Positions 26,152 to 35,752 of a stretch of DNA of 64,000 bases are shown one piece after another. Source of the stretch: Candidatus Bathycorpusculum termitum (lineage in GTDB: Archaea > Thermoproteota > Bathyarchaeia > Bathyarchaeales > Bathycorpusculaceae); NCBI GenBank assembly GCA_031254875.1, contig JAIRTW010000056.1:19703-83702 (forward strand), written 5' to 3'. The notes below the pieces were generated by a model, which saw only the letters and a list, made by a program, of their open reading frames with translations, was not told the DNA's origin and searched no databases. The stretch's first letter is position 1; every line of letters starts with the position of its first letter. Made by a program: the position numbers and the translations under genes.

Positions 26152-27576
26152 ATGGCAGAAAAGAAAAAAGCCGGATTAAAAGAACTCAGCCCCATCACAA
26201 TTTACAAAAACTTGCCTAAAACTAACTGCAAAGAATGTAATCAAGACAACTGCATGGCATTCGCCACAAAGATTGTTAACCGTGAAATCGAACTTGACAC
26301 ATGCAAACCCCTGCTAAAATCCGAATACGCAAAACAGTACAACACACTAAAAGAACTGCTCAAACCCGCAGTTAAAGAAGTCACTATCGGAGTTGGCGAC
26401 AAAGCCAAAAAAATTGGCGGTAAGCTAGTAATGTACCGTCATGAATTCACATACAAAAATCCCACGGCCATCGCTATCGACGTCACAGATGAAATGCCCG
26501 AGAGCGAAGTTATCAGTCGCGTACAAAAAACCGAGAACTTTAGCTATGAATATATCGGCAACACCCTTAAACTTGACTTAATCGCCGTTCGAAGTACCAG
26601 TGATGATGCAGACAAATTTAAAATGTGCGTTAAAAAAATCTCTGAAATCACCCAGCTACCGCTCGTCCTTGTCGCCCTCAACCCAGCTATAGCCGAAGCA
26701 GGCTTAATGGCAATACCCAAATCCAGACCACTCATCTACGCTGCAACTACCGCCAACTGGAAAGAGATGGCAGAACTCGCCATAATGTATGATGCTCCCC
26801 TTGTCGCATCCGCGCCAAACGACCTAAACGCGCTCATCTCATTGGCAAAGACATTACAGGCCTACGGCGTCAAAGACGTCGTGCTAGACCCCGGAACCTT
26901 CGCAAACGAAGGCTTAGCAGATACACTCAATAATTTCACCATGCTACGACGTGCTGCCACTAGAGGCGGCGAAGAACTCGCAGGTTTACCCCTACTCGGC
27001 ATACCCATGGTTGCTTGGGTAAACAAGGGCGAAATGGCAGACGACCTCGTTAAATGGCGTGAATCCTACATCGCTTCGATGCTGATCACCCGCTTCGCAG
27101 ATGCACTTATACTGCACAATAATGATGGATGGAGTCTGCTTCCAACAGTAGTGCTAAGACAAAACATTTACACTGACCCCCGAAAACCAGTCGCAGTTGC
27201 ACCCGGACTCAAAGTCTTCGGTACCCCCGACGAAAACAGCCCCGTTATGTTCACAAGCAACTTTGCGTTGACCTACTACACCGTTGCCTCAGACATCGAG
27301 AGTAGCAAAACCAATGCTTACCTTATTGTTGTTGACGCAGAAGGCGCCGCTATTGACAGCGGAGTTGCAGGACGCAAACTTACAGCTGAAAAAATCGCAG
27401 ACGCAATCAAATCCAGTGGCATCGAAAGCAAAGTTAAGCACCGCAAAATCATAAGCCCAGGCAAAGCCTCACGTATCAGTGGCGAAATCGAAGAACTATC
27501 CGGCTGGAAAGTCTTGGTTGGACCACGTGACAGTAGTGAGATCCCCAAGTACATTATCGACAAGTGGCAGCCATAA
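26152..27576 (+). CDS. cdhE: CODH/ACS complex, corrinoid Fe-S protein gamma subunit
   Basis: About 474 residues. It binds a [4Fe-4S] cluster at its N-terminus (NCKECNQDNCMAFA, about 25-38; fourth Cys in ELDTCKPLL) and a corrinoid at the C-terminus. The barrel contains GGKLVMYRHEFTYKNPTAIAIDVTD and ADALILHNNDGWSLLPTVVLRQNIYTDPRKP. The C-terminal corrinoid domain includes FTSNFALTYYTVASDIE. I chose ATG 26152, with AAGGAGA nine bases upstream, over the in-frame start at 26116, which lies within cdhD. It is the last gene of the operon, followed by a T-rich terminator. Confidence 0.94.
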   Translation: MAEKKKAGLKELSPITIYKNLPKTNCKECNQDNCMAFATKIVNREIELDTCKPLLKSEYAKQYNTLKELLKPAVKEVTIGVGDKAKKIGGKLVMYRHEFTYKNPTAIAIDVTDEMPESEVISRVQKTENFSYEYIGNTLKLDLIAVRSTSDDADKFKMCVKKISEITQLPLVLVALNPAIAEAGLMAIPKSRPLIYAATTANWKEMAELAIMYDAPLVASAPNDLNALISLAKTLQAYGVKDVVLDPGTFANEGLADTLNNFTMLRRAATRGGEELAGLPLLGIPMVAWVNKGEMADDLVKWRESYIASMLITRFADALILHNNDGWSLLPTVVLRQNIYTDPRKPVAVAPGLKVFGTPDENSPVMFTSNFALTYYTVASDIESSKTNAYLIVVDAEGAAIDSGVAGRKLTAEKIADAIKSSGIESKVKHRKIISPGKASRISGEIEELSGWKVLVGPRDSSEIPKYIIDKWQP

Positions 27577-27612
27577 GCTGCTTTTCTTATCTTTTCTTTT
27601 TAGTTTTTAGCT
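27577..27612 (+). terminator. T-rich terminator of the cdh operon
   Basis: Three closely spaced T runs (CTTTTCTTATCTTTTC, then TTTTTAGTTTTTAG) directly follow the cdhE stop, the common form of archaeal termination. Confidence 0.5.
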
Positions 27613-27754
27613 TCGTCATCGCATCTTATTCATACGATATAAACCGGTAACGCTTGTTTTGCCGAATTAAGATTGTTACCTATTATACTCAGCCGCAGAA
27701 TTTAGGGTAAAGATTTATCCACAAGAACGGCGAATAAATGGGAAGAGGGTACTT

Positions 27755-28696
27755 ATGGATCTAAACTTGCCCAGCGAAGACTTCATCAAAACAAGTTTCC
27801 AAGATGCCTGCAAAACACTTGGACTAGAAAATTTTGAGAAAAGTCTCAAACAAACCGTCATCTATGACATGACTGACGGTATGCGTACTTCCACCCTGTT
27901 AAAAGGTGCTGATGCCTATTACGATGGTGGAATCTTTGTCCTGCGGTTAATGAACATCATGCGGGTGCTGGGGATGCCTGCATGCTACATTAATGTTATC
28001 GAAGAAAAACACCGTCAAAGAGAAAACTATTCCGATATCTACGACGGACTCAAACGGCTCTACGTTGACTATAAAGATTACGCCCAAAAATACGGTGTTA
28101 AGCTTAATTTCGTCGGCGACTTAGAAACCGCTCTTGAACCTCAAGGTTCCTCAGGCGTTTTCGCCGAAAAACTCAAGAGTCTATGTCAAAAAACCGCGGA
28201 CAACACACAGTTTACAGCTAACTTTTTAATCAATTACTCTTTGGACTGGGCGATGAAGCACGAATCCTACTTCTCAGGGTTCCCAAAGATAGACGTGACC
28301 ATCCGTCACACTAAACTCCAGTTCCCAACCGGCATGATGCTTCCGCCATCGATTTCTGACTTTAGTAGCCTTATGTATGTCCAACAGGGCTCTGCAAGTA
28401 GCACTTGGAGCAATAACCAACTCATTTATCTAGTTGCTGTGGCACTGAGGAGTAAAATCCTAAACGAATCCACCCAATACTTCAAACAGTACGCCGAGGG
28501 TGAACGGGATTTTGTGCGTTCCCAGCGGGAAACTGAACTCTATCTCGTACACAGACGCCCCTTCACGGAGAAACTCATTGGTGACATCATGTATGACAAA
28601 ATTAAAACCTCCTCTATCCCTGTAGCGGGTAGTCTGCCTCAGACCAAGAGGATGATGATAACAGGGAACCTTGGACCGGAAATATATGAGCTCTAA
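27755..28696 (+). CDS. Divergent cis-prenyltransferase (undecaprenyl diphosphate synthase-like) homologue
   Basis: 313 residues. The layout follows cis-prenyltransferases, though with low similarity. VIYDMTDGMRTS (about 35-46) stands for the MDGNRR motif and keeps the Asp (41) and Arg (44). LKGADAYYDGGIFVLRLMNIMRVLGMPACYINVIEEKHRQRENY parallels the 'GH..G...........G......yafS.eN..R' region, and VKLNFVGDLE parallels 'rfiGd'. PKIDVTIRHT matches 'PdlliRTsGe' only in part, since the Ser-Gly-Glu is altered. It overlaps a UbiA prenyltransferase gene by 11 bases, which supports a lipid-isoprenoid role. The activity (polyprenyl chain synthesis, or a degenerate partner subunit) is uncertain. Confidence 0.6.
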   Translation: MDLNLPSEDFIKTSFQDACKTLGLENFEKSLKQTVIYDMTDGMRTSTLLKGADAYYDGGIFVLRLMNIMRVLGMPACYINVIEEKHRQRENYSDIYDGLKRLYVDYKDYAQKYGVKLNFVGDLETALEPQGSSGVFAEKLKSLCQKTADNTQFTANFLINYSLDWAMKHESYFSGFPKIDVTIRHTKLQFPTGMMLPPSISDFSSLMYVQQGSASSTWSNNQLIYLVAVALRSKILNESTQYFKQYAEGERDFVRSQRETELYLVHRRPFTEKLIGDIMYDKIKTSSIPVAGSLPQTKRMMITGNLGPEIYEL

Positions 28697-29558
28697 CGAA
28701 ACTGGCACGGCAAACAGGCCGTCTTTCCGCAAAATTTTGCATATGGGACGCCCCTTCACGTCTCTGCTTGTGGGCTTGGGGGTTTTAGCTGCCTGCGTCG
28801 CCGGTGCCGGTTTAACTGTCGTTGAGTTGTGGTTGCCAGTAACCTTGGCAACTCTTGTGGGCTTCTCGTTTGGATTGGCAAGTAACGCCATAAACGACTA
28901 TCTCGACATTGAAATAGACAAAGTCGCCCACCCCGAACGCCCATTACCCTCCGGCATACTCAAACCCAAAACATACCTTGTTTTCGCAGTCACACTGTTT
29001 GTGATCTGCTTTATCTTAGCCTACTTCTTAAGTACAATATCCAGCATGGTGGCTTTTATACTGGTGGCGGTTGCCGTGGTTCTCCAAATCGGCTATGAAC
29101 TGGGCATAAAAAAGAAGAAAGCCGTCGGCAACATCCTCATAGGCTTCCAGACAGCTTTGGTTTTCATCTTTGGCGGCGTAATCGTGGGCGGTTTGGAGGC
29201 TACTTCAGCTATGGCGATATCCTCATTTTTAGCTATTGTTGGCCGTGAAATCATTAAAGATATAGAAGATATCAAAGGTGACATAGACCGTAGTACCCTG
29301 CCCAAAATAATCGGACCCAAAAACGCCGGTATCCTTTCCTCATTTCTGGTGATTTTAGCAGTTATCGTCAGCATATTAGCGTACTATCCCTTCCAAATCT
29401 TTGGCTTAGGCTATCTGGTGCTTGTCCTAGTCTCGGATGGCATCTTCATCGGCTCCATCCCATCCATTTTCCAAAATCCTAACAAGGCGAGAAAACTGCT
29501 TAAATTTGCTATGTTGATTGCACTTATTGCATTCATCACCGGCCGTATCCTCCCCTAA
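28686..29558 (+). CDS. UbiA-family prenyltransferase (probable digeranylgeranylglyceryl phosphate synthase)
   Basis: About 290 residues with roughly eight hydrophobic helices. The two Asp-rich motifs of UbiA enzymes are present: NDYLDIEIDKVAHPERPLPSG (about 77-97) and DIEDIKGDIDRSTLPKIIG (about 198-216). In archaea this subgroup usually adds the second geranylgeranyl chain to GGGP in membrane lipid synthesis; that specificity is inferred. I chose ATG 28686 over TTG 28671. It overlaps the end of the cis-prenyltransferase-like gene, so both are translated from one message. Confidence 0.85.
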   Translation: MSSNETGTANRPSFRKILHMGRPFTSLLVGLGVLAACVAGAGLTVVELWLPVTLATLVGFSFGLASNAINDYLDIEIDKVAHPERPLPSGILKPKTYLVFAVTLFVICFILAYFLSTISSMVAFILVAVAVVLQIGYELGIKKKKAVGNILIGFQTALVFIFGGVIVGGLEATSAMAISSFLAIVGREIIKDIEDIKGDIDRSTLPKIIGPKNAGILSSFLVILAVIVSILAYYPFQIFGLGYLVLVLVSDGIFIGSIPSIFQNPNKARKLLKFAMLIALIAFITGRILP

Positions 29559-29860
29559 TTTAGGGGTTTCTTTGTGATAAAGCCCCTGGACAAAAACAAC
29601 ACTTGTTTTATTCAAGTAGCCGTTGTAACTTATAGAGTTGTTACTCAAATTAAATTCCATAGAATAAAAGTACAGCCAGGAAAGATACTGAATCTGTCGA
29701 TTTTTGTATCGATCCTTTTACTGTTTTCTGTGTCCAAGTTGTCGTTAAGTTCAATCTGGTAGATGTCAAAAACCCCATGGGTTTTAGTTAAATTTGTACT
29801 AAAAATTGATAAACCCCCTCCGTTACTTACATGCATACTTAACGTGAGAAGGGACCAATC

Positions 29861-31342
29861 ACGGGCTGCGGTATATTTGGCGCAATAAACTATGAAAATC
29901 AACCTGTCTTCCCCTATATTTACTGGGGACTGAGGGCACAGAATCACAGGGGACACCAGTCTCATGGCTTTCTCACATACAGCAAAGGCGAATTTTATCC
30001 ATACAAAAACCTTGACTTAGTGCCAAAGGTGAAGAGTAGCGCCATAAACGAATGGTTCAGCCGTCTACCTGGTTCGATTGGTATCGGAAACGTCCGCTAC
30101 ACCACCTCGGGTAAATGCGACGATATCTCTATCGTACAAGGCACCCAGCCCTTCACAGCCGCCTTAGACGGTATAAAAGTCGCTTTATCCTTCAACGGTA
30201 ACATCGTGAATACCCAGCCGCTCAAAAAAGAGATGGCCGAGAATTTCCCAGACTTTATCTATAACTGCGATTCTGACCTGGTTTGCCACAAAATGCTCCT
30301 TGGACTCAAACAGACCAACGATTTGGTGCTGGCCGCCAAAGGCGTCATGGAAAGTCTAGATGGTGCATTTAGCGTCACAGGAATAACCGGAGACGGCACC
30401 TTCTTTGCCTTCAAAGACCCCCATGGAATAAAACCGCTCTGTGCTGGACATGACCCCAACAGTAAAACATACGCATTTTCATCTGAAACCGTTAGCCTCG
30501 ATATGAACAGTTTCGTCCGAGACTTTGAACTAAACCCCGGGGAACTCGTTATCGCGTCCAAAACCGGCTTCAAACGTATCCAAATTATCCCAAATCCAAG
30601 GCATGCATTCTGTGCTTTTGAGTTTGCTTATTTTGCGCGACCTGACTCGTTTTTCAACGGCAAATACGTCTATGAAATCCGTGAAGATTTTGGTCGCAAC
30701 ATAGTCAAAGAATACCCTCAAATCATTAAAGACAGCGATATCATTATGTCGGTGCCTGAAACCGGCGATGACTCCGCTATGGGTGTTCATGAGGCGTCTG
30801 GTCTCCGTTGGGAACGTGCTTCGCGCCGTCACCGTTATGTCACAGAACGTGCTTTCATTCTGCTAAACGCCGAACGTTACTCCACCATAGATAAGAAAAT
30901 TAACATTTTAGCTACCAAAATTAAAGACAAACGTGTCATCATCACCGAAGACAGTATCGTCCGCGGCGACACGACTAGAGTTATCATCGAGAAGATGCGG
31001 GAGGCCGGCGCAAAAAAGGTATATGTCTTTGTCACTTTCCCCCGCATCATCGGTCCCTGTTTCTATGGTATCGATATGTCCAGCTACGGCCAGCTCGTCG
31101 GTAGCAGGCACAGCGCGGAGGAGATTGCTAAAATCATTGACGCTGACGGTGTCTTCTATCAATCCCTTGAAAACTTACTCAAGGCAATAGGTAAAAAAGA
31201 AGACGAGCTTTGCATAGCATGTGTTACCGGCAAGTATCCTACGCAATGTGCACAAAAAATCGCTGATGTCATGAAGAAACGTTTCCAAGATGGTTATGAT
31301 GAAAAGGGGCGCGTCTACGAAAATGAAGATGTTCAGCCGTAA
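29861..31342 (+). CDS. purF: Amidophosphoribosyltransferase
   Basis: About 493 residues if translation starts at ACG 29861. It makes phosphoribosylamine from PRPP and glutamine, the first step of purine synthesis. The glutaminase end is clear in the DNA although no ATG, GTG or TTG precedes it: TGC GGT ATA TTT GGC (CGIFG) begins at 29867, followed by YIYWGLRAQNHRGHQSHGF. An in-frame TAA sits at 29840-29842. Only CGT GAG AAG GGA CCA ATC ACG GGC lies between it and the nucleophile Cys. AAGGGA (29849-29854) lies six bases before ACG. Further motifs: IGNVRYTT, DPHGIKPL, the PRPP loop VIITEDSIVRGDTTR and the Cys pair CIACVTGKYPTQC. A GTG at 30020 would remove the catalytic Cys. purD follows after 49 bases. 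Confidence 0.88.
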   Translation, partial: TGCGIFGAINYENQPVFPYIYWGLRAQNHRGHQSHGFLTYSKGEFYPYKNLDLVPKVKSSAINEWFSRLPGSIGIGNVRYTTSGKCDDISIVQGTQPFTAALDGIKVALSFNGNIVNTQPLKKEMAENFPDFIYNCDSDLVCHKMLLGLKQTNDLVLAAKGVMESLDGAFSVTGITGDGTFFAFKDPHGIKPLCAGHDPNSKTYAFSSETVSLDMNSFVRDFELNPGELVIASKTGFKRIQIIPNPRHAFCAFEFAYFARPDSFFNGKYVYEIREDFGRNIVKEYPQIIKDSDIIMSVPETGDDSAMGVHEASGLRWERASRRHRYVTERAFILLNAERYSTIDKKINILATKIKDKRVIITEDSIVRGDTTRVIIEKMREAGAKKVYVFVTFPRIIGPCFYGIDMSSYGQLVGSRHSAEEIAKIIDADGVFYQSLENLLKAIGKKEDELCIACVTGKYPTQCAQKIADVMKKRFQDGYDEKGRVYENEDVQP

Positions 31343-31391
31343 CTGCTATTAGGCGTTCCTTTCACAAAGTAGAACATAACGGGGTGTCTGG

Positions 31392-32807
31392 ATGGAAAGA
31401 ATAGGTGTCCTGCTGGTTTCTTACGGTGCGCGAGAAGTTGCCATGGCCGATGCGCTTCTAAAAAGCCCAAACCACAAAGTCGAACTCTACATCGCCGATA
31501 AGCAATGCAACCCTTTCAATGCCAAATACGCAACTAAGCACACGGTTATTCCAAGTCTTAATATCGCGGAAGTCTGCAAGTTTGCCATGGCAAACAAGGA
31601 TAATCTGGATTTTGTTTTGGTGGGTTCTGAGAGTCCCATAATCAAAGGTATCCGTGATTTAATCGAGACGGAAACTGGTATTCCCGTTATCTGCCCCAAA
31701 AAGGCATATGCTATTGAAGAAAGTAAAGTGACACAGCGTATTCTCTTCGAGGAGATTGCACCCGAAGCTAATCCGCGCTTCAAAGTTTTTGACCCCGCCG
31801 AATACAAGACCAAAGCAGACGCGAAAGTAGCGGTTTACAAATGGCTCGATGAACTCGATAACCAGGCCGTCGTTAAACCCGACAAACCCGCTTTGGGTAA
31901 GGGTGTCGGTGTTTGGGGAGACCACTTCGCCAACCGCGAGCAGCTCTTTGAGCATTTTCTCTCCAGTTTTGAGGCCAGTTCAGTTATCATAGAAGAAAAG
32001 GTGCCTGGCGAAGAATCCAGTTGCATGGGCTTCTGTGACGGCAAACACTTCATTCTACTCCCCGACACCCGCGACTACAAACGCGCCTTTGATGATGACC
32101 GGGGACCAAACACGGGTGGCATGGGTTCCTACAAAGACACAAAGGACTATCTGCCTTTTCTCACAGCTACAGACCGCAAGGCCGAGCTGGCGTTAGCGCA
32201 GAAGATTTTTGAGGGCTGGAAGAAAAAAATCCCCGATGATACCGCACTCCGAGGAGTGCCGCTCTACCTTGCATTTATGCATACCGGCAAGGGCATAAAA
32301 ATCCTTGAAATCAACAGCCGCCCCGGCGACCCCGAAATCATGAACCTGCTTCCCATAATAAAAGACGACTTTGTAGATATCTGCCTTCGCATGGTGGACG
32401 GTACTCTTAAAGATGTTGCAATGGAAAAATCAGCGACGGTGTTAACCTACAAGGTTCCCCCCGATTATGGTGGATATTCAGAAGTATATGCTGATAAACT
32501 CGACAAAGCTGCCGTCGGCACTCCCGTTGACTTAACAAAGGCTGAAGCCTTAAGCAAAAAGTACGGCGACAAAATCCGCATTTATCCAGGCTCCATGGAA
32601 GTCCGCGGCGGCAAAAACTATGCACTCAAATCCCGAGCCGTCGGCATTCTCGGTATCGGTGAATCCATAGAGGAAGCCCGCCAAATCAGCCAGGAAGGTG
32701 CCAAAGCCATCACCGGCGGCGCATTGTGGAACCGCACTGATGTAGCTGCCAAAAAACACATAACAAAAAGTGCCACTAATATGGAGAAATTGAGATGCAA
32801 AACCTAA
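31392..32807 (+). CDS. purD: Phosphoribosylamine-glycine ligase
   Basis: 471 residues. It joins glycine to phosphoribosylamine with ATP, the step after PurF. The ATP-grasp pattern is clear: N-terminal IGVLLVSYGAREVAMADAL, VVKPDKPALGKGVGVWGD, SVIIEEKVPGEESSCMGFCDG, PDTRDYKRAFDDDRGPNTGGMGSY, and the metal-binding EINSRPGDPEIMNLL. It is slightly longer than usual bacterial PurD (about 430), as in some archaeal forms. GGGGTG precedes the ATG. Its end overlaps the HAD gene by 13 bases. Confidence 0.93.
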   Translation: MERIGVLLVSYGAREVAMADALLKSPNHKVELYIADKQCNPFNAKYATKHTVIPSLNIAEVCKFAMANKDNLDFVLVGSESPIIKGIRDLIETETGIPVICPKKAYAIEESKVTQRILFEEIAPEANPRFKVFDPAEYKTKADAKVAVYKWLDELDNQAVVKPDKPALGKGVGVWGDHFANREQLFEHFLSSFEASSVIIEEKVPGEESSCMGFCDGKHFILLPDTRDYKRAFDDDRGPNTGGMGSYKDTKDYLPFLTATDRKAELALAQKIFEGWKKKIPDDTALRGVPLYLAFMHTGKGIKILEINSRPGDPEIMNLLPIIKDDFVDICLRMVDGTLKDVAMEKSATVLTYKVPPDYGGYSEVYADKLDKAAVGTPVDLTKAEALSKKYGDKIRIYPGSMEVRGGKNYALKSRAVGILGIGESIEEARQISQEGAKAITGGALWNRTDVAAKKHITKSATNMEKLRCKT

Positions 32808-33883
32808 AACTCGTTATTTCCGACTGCGAAGGCCCAATCTCAAAAAACGACAACGCTTACGAATTATCCGCACATTTTATCCCCAACGGTGGCACACTTT
32901 TTACCAACATAAGTCGTTATGACGATATTCTTGTGGACGTTTTCCACAAACAAGGTTACTCTGCTGGTAGCACCCTCCGTTTGATTCTGCCCTTCTTCAC
33001 AGCATATGACATTACAGACGAACAGATAGAAGCGTTCTGCACCCAAAACATCTGCCTCATTCCCCATATCGCTGATGCATTGAGCCACATCCACGCCGGC
33101 GCTAAAGTTTTCATCGTCAGCACCAGCTACGAACACTACATCAAAGCCCTCTGCAAAACCATCAACTTCCCATACGAGAATACCTACTGTACAAAAGTGA
33201 GTCTCCATAAATACAAAGTCAGCTCAGAAGAGAAAAACCGTCTAAAGGCTATCGCCCAAGAAATCGCACAGATGCCCAAAATCGAAATTCCCCCAACAGC
33301 TGTGACTCTTGCAGATTTCTCTGCGGTTGACCAAGTAGCAATCCGGCGGCTTGACGAAATTTTTTGGACCGAACTCCCAAAAATGAATGCCGGCAAGTTA
33401 CTCATAGATGTGGTTACGATCGGAGGACCACAGAAAGCAGATGCCATCCGTGATGCCGTCAAACGTCTGGATGCACAGCTGTCAAATGTGATGTATTTAG
33501 GTGACAGCATAACTGATGTAGACGCGTTCAAGCTGGTTCACGAATCCGGCGGATTGGCAGTCTCTTTTAACGGTAACGGTTATGCAATAAGAAACGCCGA
33601 GATCTCAGTGCTCTCAGGGAGTGCTCTTGTAACCGCAGTGGTTGCTGATTTATTCTGTAGATTGGGCAAGGAACAAACGCTCAAAGTGGTTCAGTTTTGG
33701 TGCAGAGCGGTACTCAGCGAAAACGGCATTAGCACCGCAATGCTGAAGCATCTGTTCACAGTTTACACTAACACACAGCCTGAAGTCCAAGTGATAACTC
33801 CACAGAACATGGAGCAAATCATAAGGCAAAGCTGTGAGTTTAGGGAGAAAATCCGTGGAGAAGACATCGGGAGACTAGGATAA
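32795..33883 (+). CDS. Archaeal HAD-superfamily phosphatase-like protein (COG4030-like)
   Basis: 362 residues. The HAD motifs are present: motif [12 protein letters not shown] (Asp at about 9; note Cys where many HADs have a second residue before the next Asp, giving DCEG rather than DxDxT), motif [16 protein letters not shown] (about 110), and motifs [16 protein letters not shown] and [14 protein letters not shown] (about 233-246). An inserted cap region lies between about 120 and 200. The family is archaeal and poorly characterised. It overlaps purD by 13 bases and is followed one base after its stop by ftr, so a pterin, nucleotide or one-carbon role is possible. Since the second motif-I Asp is replaced, activity may be altered. 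Confidence 0.75.
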   Translation: MQNLKLVISDCEGPISKNDNAYELSAHFIPNGGTLFTNISRYDDILVDVFHKQGYSAGSTLRLILPFFTAYDITDEQIEAFCTQNICLIPHIADALSHIHAGAKVFIVSTSYEHYIKALCKTINFPYENTYCTKVSLHKYKVSSEEKNRLKAIAQEIAQMPKIEIPPTAVTLADFSAVDQVAIRRLDEIFWTELPKMNAGKLLIDVVTIGGPQKADAIRDAVKRLDAQLSNVMYLGDSITDVDAFKLVHESGGLAVSFNGNGYAIRNAEISVLSGSALVTAVVADLFCRLGKEQTLKVVQFWCRAVLSENGISTAMLKHLFTVYTNTQPEVQVITPQNMEQIIRQSCEFREKIRGEDIGRLG

Positions 33884-33884
33884 A

Positions 33885-34790
33885 ATGAATAAAAAAATAG
33901 ACGATACTTTCATCGAAGCGTTCGCCGGTATCTATTGCCGTGTAATTATAACCGCAGATGATGTTGAAACCCTTTGTAAAGCCGCTTCAGACGCTACCGC
34001 AACTCCGTCTGTGGTGATCGGTAGAACTGAGGGTGGTGTGGAGCGTTACCTCCGTACAGAGGAAACTCCTGACGGCAGAGTTGGTGCAATACTGCAGTTT
34101 TGGGGTGAAATCAATGCCAAAAAAGACTTCGTCCAATCCGTAGAAAAATTTGAAAAAGAGCTCAGTTATCGTATCCGCCAAGACATACTTGTTAAACCTT
34201 TCACTGCTGTCTATGATGCACTTCCTGATGCCGAGGGCAAGATGGATATGATGGAGCGCGTAGGTCACTGCGGTGACGGATATGAATGGGTTGAGAAACG
34301 ACATGGCAGAGACGTCATTGTTGTCCCTTTGATGGTTCCGGATTTTGTCATCGAACGCTATATCGGCTATTCGCGGGGCGTGATGGGTGGTAACTTTTGG
34401 TTTATGTGCACAACCAAAGAAGCTCTCAAAGAAGCTGGTGCCAAAGCTCTTGATGCAATCCACCACATCGATGGTGTCATCACAACTTTTGACATTTGTT
34501 CAGCTGGTAGCAAACCTGAAACTAACTTCCCGCAAATTGGACCCACAACCAATCATTATTTCTGCCCCTCGCTCAAGACGAAGTTGGGTAGTGAATCCAA
34601 GGTGCCTGATGGTGTAGGTTATATTGCTGAAGTCGTCTATGATGGCATCTCCGTGGAGGCGCTTAAGGTTGCAACAAAAGCCGGTATCGAAGCTATCTTA
34701 GATATTGAAGGAGTTGTGCGTATCTCAGCCGGTAACTATGAGGGCAAGTTGGGTCAGTACAAAATCCCCTTACGGGAGATTTTTCGATGA
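33885..34790 (+). CDS. ftr: Formylmethanofuran:tetrahydromethanopterin formyltransferase
   Basis: 301 residues, the normal length of Ftr. It transfers the formyl group between formylmethanofuran and tetrahydromethanopterin, an early step of the archaeal carbonyl/methyl branch. Typical stretches: [20 protein letters not shown] at the N-terminus, [73 protein letters not shown] and [13 protein letters not shown]. It lies within the purF-purD-HAD-ftr-pfkB cluster and overlaps pfkB by four bases (ATGA). With cdh, CofE and the MetF-like gene, it shows an archaeal Wood-Ljungdahl route. Confidence 0.95.
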   Translation: MNKKIDDTFIEAFAGIYCRVIITADDVETLCKAASDATATPSVVIGRTEGGVERYLRTEETPDGRVGAILQFWGEINAKKDFVQSVEKFEKELSYRIRQDILVKPFTAVYDALPDAEGKMDMMERVGHCGDGYEWVEKRHGRDVIVVPLMVPDFVIERYIGYSRGVMGGNFWFMCTTKEALKEAGAKALDAIHHIDGVITTFDICSAGSKPETNFPQIGPTTNHYFCPSLKTKLGSESKVPDGVGYIAEVVYDGISVEALKVATKAGIEAILDIEGVVRISAGNYEGKLGQYKIPLREIFR

Positions 34791-35698
34791 CCCGTTTTGC
34801 TGTTATCGGCTTTGGGGCACTCAACGTTGATACACTCCTAAAAGTGGACAAAATCGCTGGTGCCGAAGCTGAGAGTTTTATCCATGACTATACGGAAGCT
34901 TGCGGTGGCTCAGCTGCTAATACCATCGTCGGCTTGGCACGGTTGGGTTGTAAGGTGGGTTTTATTGGCAAAGTTGCTGGTGACCCTGAAGGTAGTCTCC
35001 AAATCGAGTGCTTCAAAACTGAAGGTGTCAACACAGACGGTATCATACACTCGTCCAAAGGCAAAAGCGGTGTCTGTCTTGGATTCGTCGACAAAAAAGG
35101 TGCACGGGCGCTTTACATAAACCCTGGAGTAAATGACAGCATTGAATTCCGTGAGTTGCAGGCAAACTATATCACTGACACTCAGTTTCTGCACATGTCT
35201 TCGTTTGTCGGTGAAAAATCATTCCGGGCACAGAAAAAGCTCATGAGTTTTCTACCTGACGGCGTCAAAGTCAGTTTTGATCCTGGTTCTCTATACGCCC
35301 AGAAGGGGCTGGCGGCAATAGAACCCATAATTCAAAACAGCTATATCATGATGCCTAACTCGGTGGAGCTTGAACTTATCACAGGCGAGTCCGATGTCCC
35401 CCAAGGTGCTGCTCTACTTCTGCAGATGGGCGTCAAAATCGTCGCGGTTAAGCTAGGTGCTAACGGGTGTTATGTCACAGACGGAACGGAAAAACGTGCT
35501 ATCGCGCCTTTCAAAGTCCCCGTTGCCGACACAACAGGCGCAGGTGATGCCTTCAACGCAGGTTTCCTCTACGGTTTACTCCACAACAAAACTCTCTTTG
35601 AATGCGGTAAACTGGGCAATTTTGTGGCTTCAAGAAGCGTAATGAAAATGGGTGCACGTGATGGATTACCGTATGAACAAAATTTGTTACTGTCTTGA
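34787..35698 (+). CDS. PfkB-family carbohydrate/nucleoside kinase
   Basis: 303 residues. The PfkB signatures are both visible: [15 protein letters not shown] near residue 40-54, and the C-terminal ATP/catalytic motif [18 protein letters not shown] (about 248-265) with the catalytic Asp in GAGDAF. The N-terminus [20 protein letters not shown] fits the ribokinase fold. The substrate (sugar, nucleoside or pterin precursor) cannot be read; the overlap with ftr by four bases and its place after the purine genes suggest a ribose- or purine-related substrate. Confidence 0.85.
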   Translation: MTRFAVIGFGALNVDTLLKVDKIAGAEAESFIHDYTEACGGSAANTIVGLARLGCKVGFIGKVAGDPEGSLQIECFKTEGVNTDGIIHSSKGKSGVCLGFVDKKGARALYINPGVNDSIEFRELQANYITDTQFLHMSSFVGEKSFRAQKKLMSFLPDGVKVSFDPGSLYAQKGLAAIEPIIQNSYIMMPNSVELELITGESDVPQGAALLLQMGVKIVAVKLGANGCYVTDGTEKRAIAPFKVPVADTTGAGDAFNAGFLYGLLHNKTLFECGKLGNFVASRSVMKMGARDGLPYEQNLLLS

Positions 35699-35752
35699 TT
35701 TGATTATAGACCATTCTAAAACAATCCCATAATAAATCCCAGCTAAATCGTC

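Noticed and set aside
29574..29762. 62-residue plus-strand frame between UbiA and purF
   Set aside because: No ribosome-binding site, no family likeness, composition like translated non-coding DNA.
30020..30022. GTG 30020 as start of purF
   Set aside because: It would delete the catalytic N-terminal Cys and glutaminase strand that are plainly encoded upstream.
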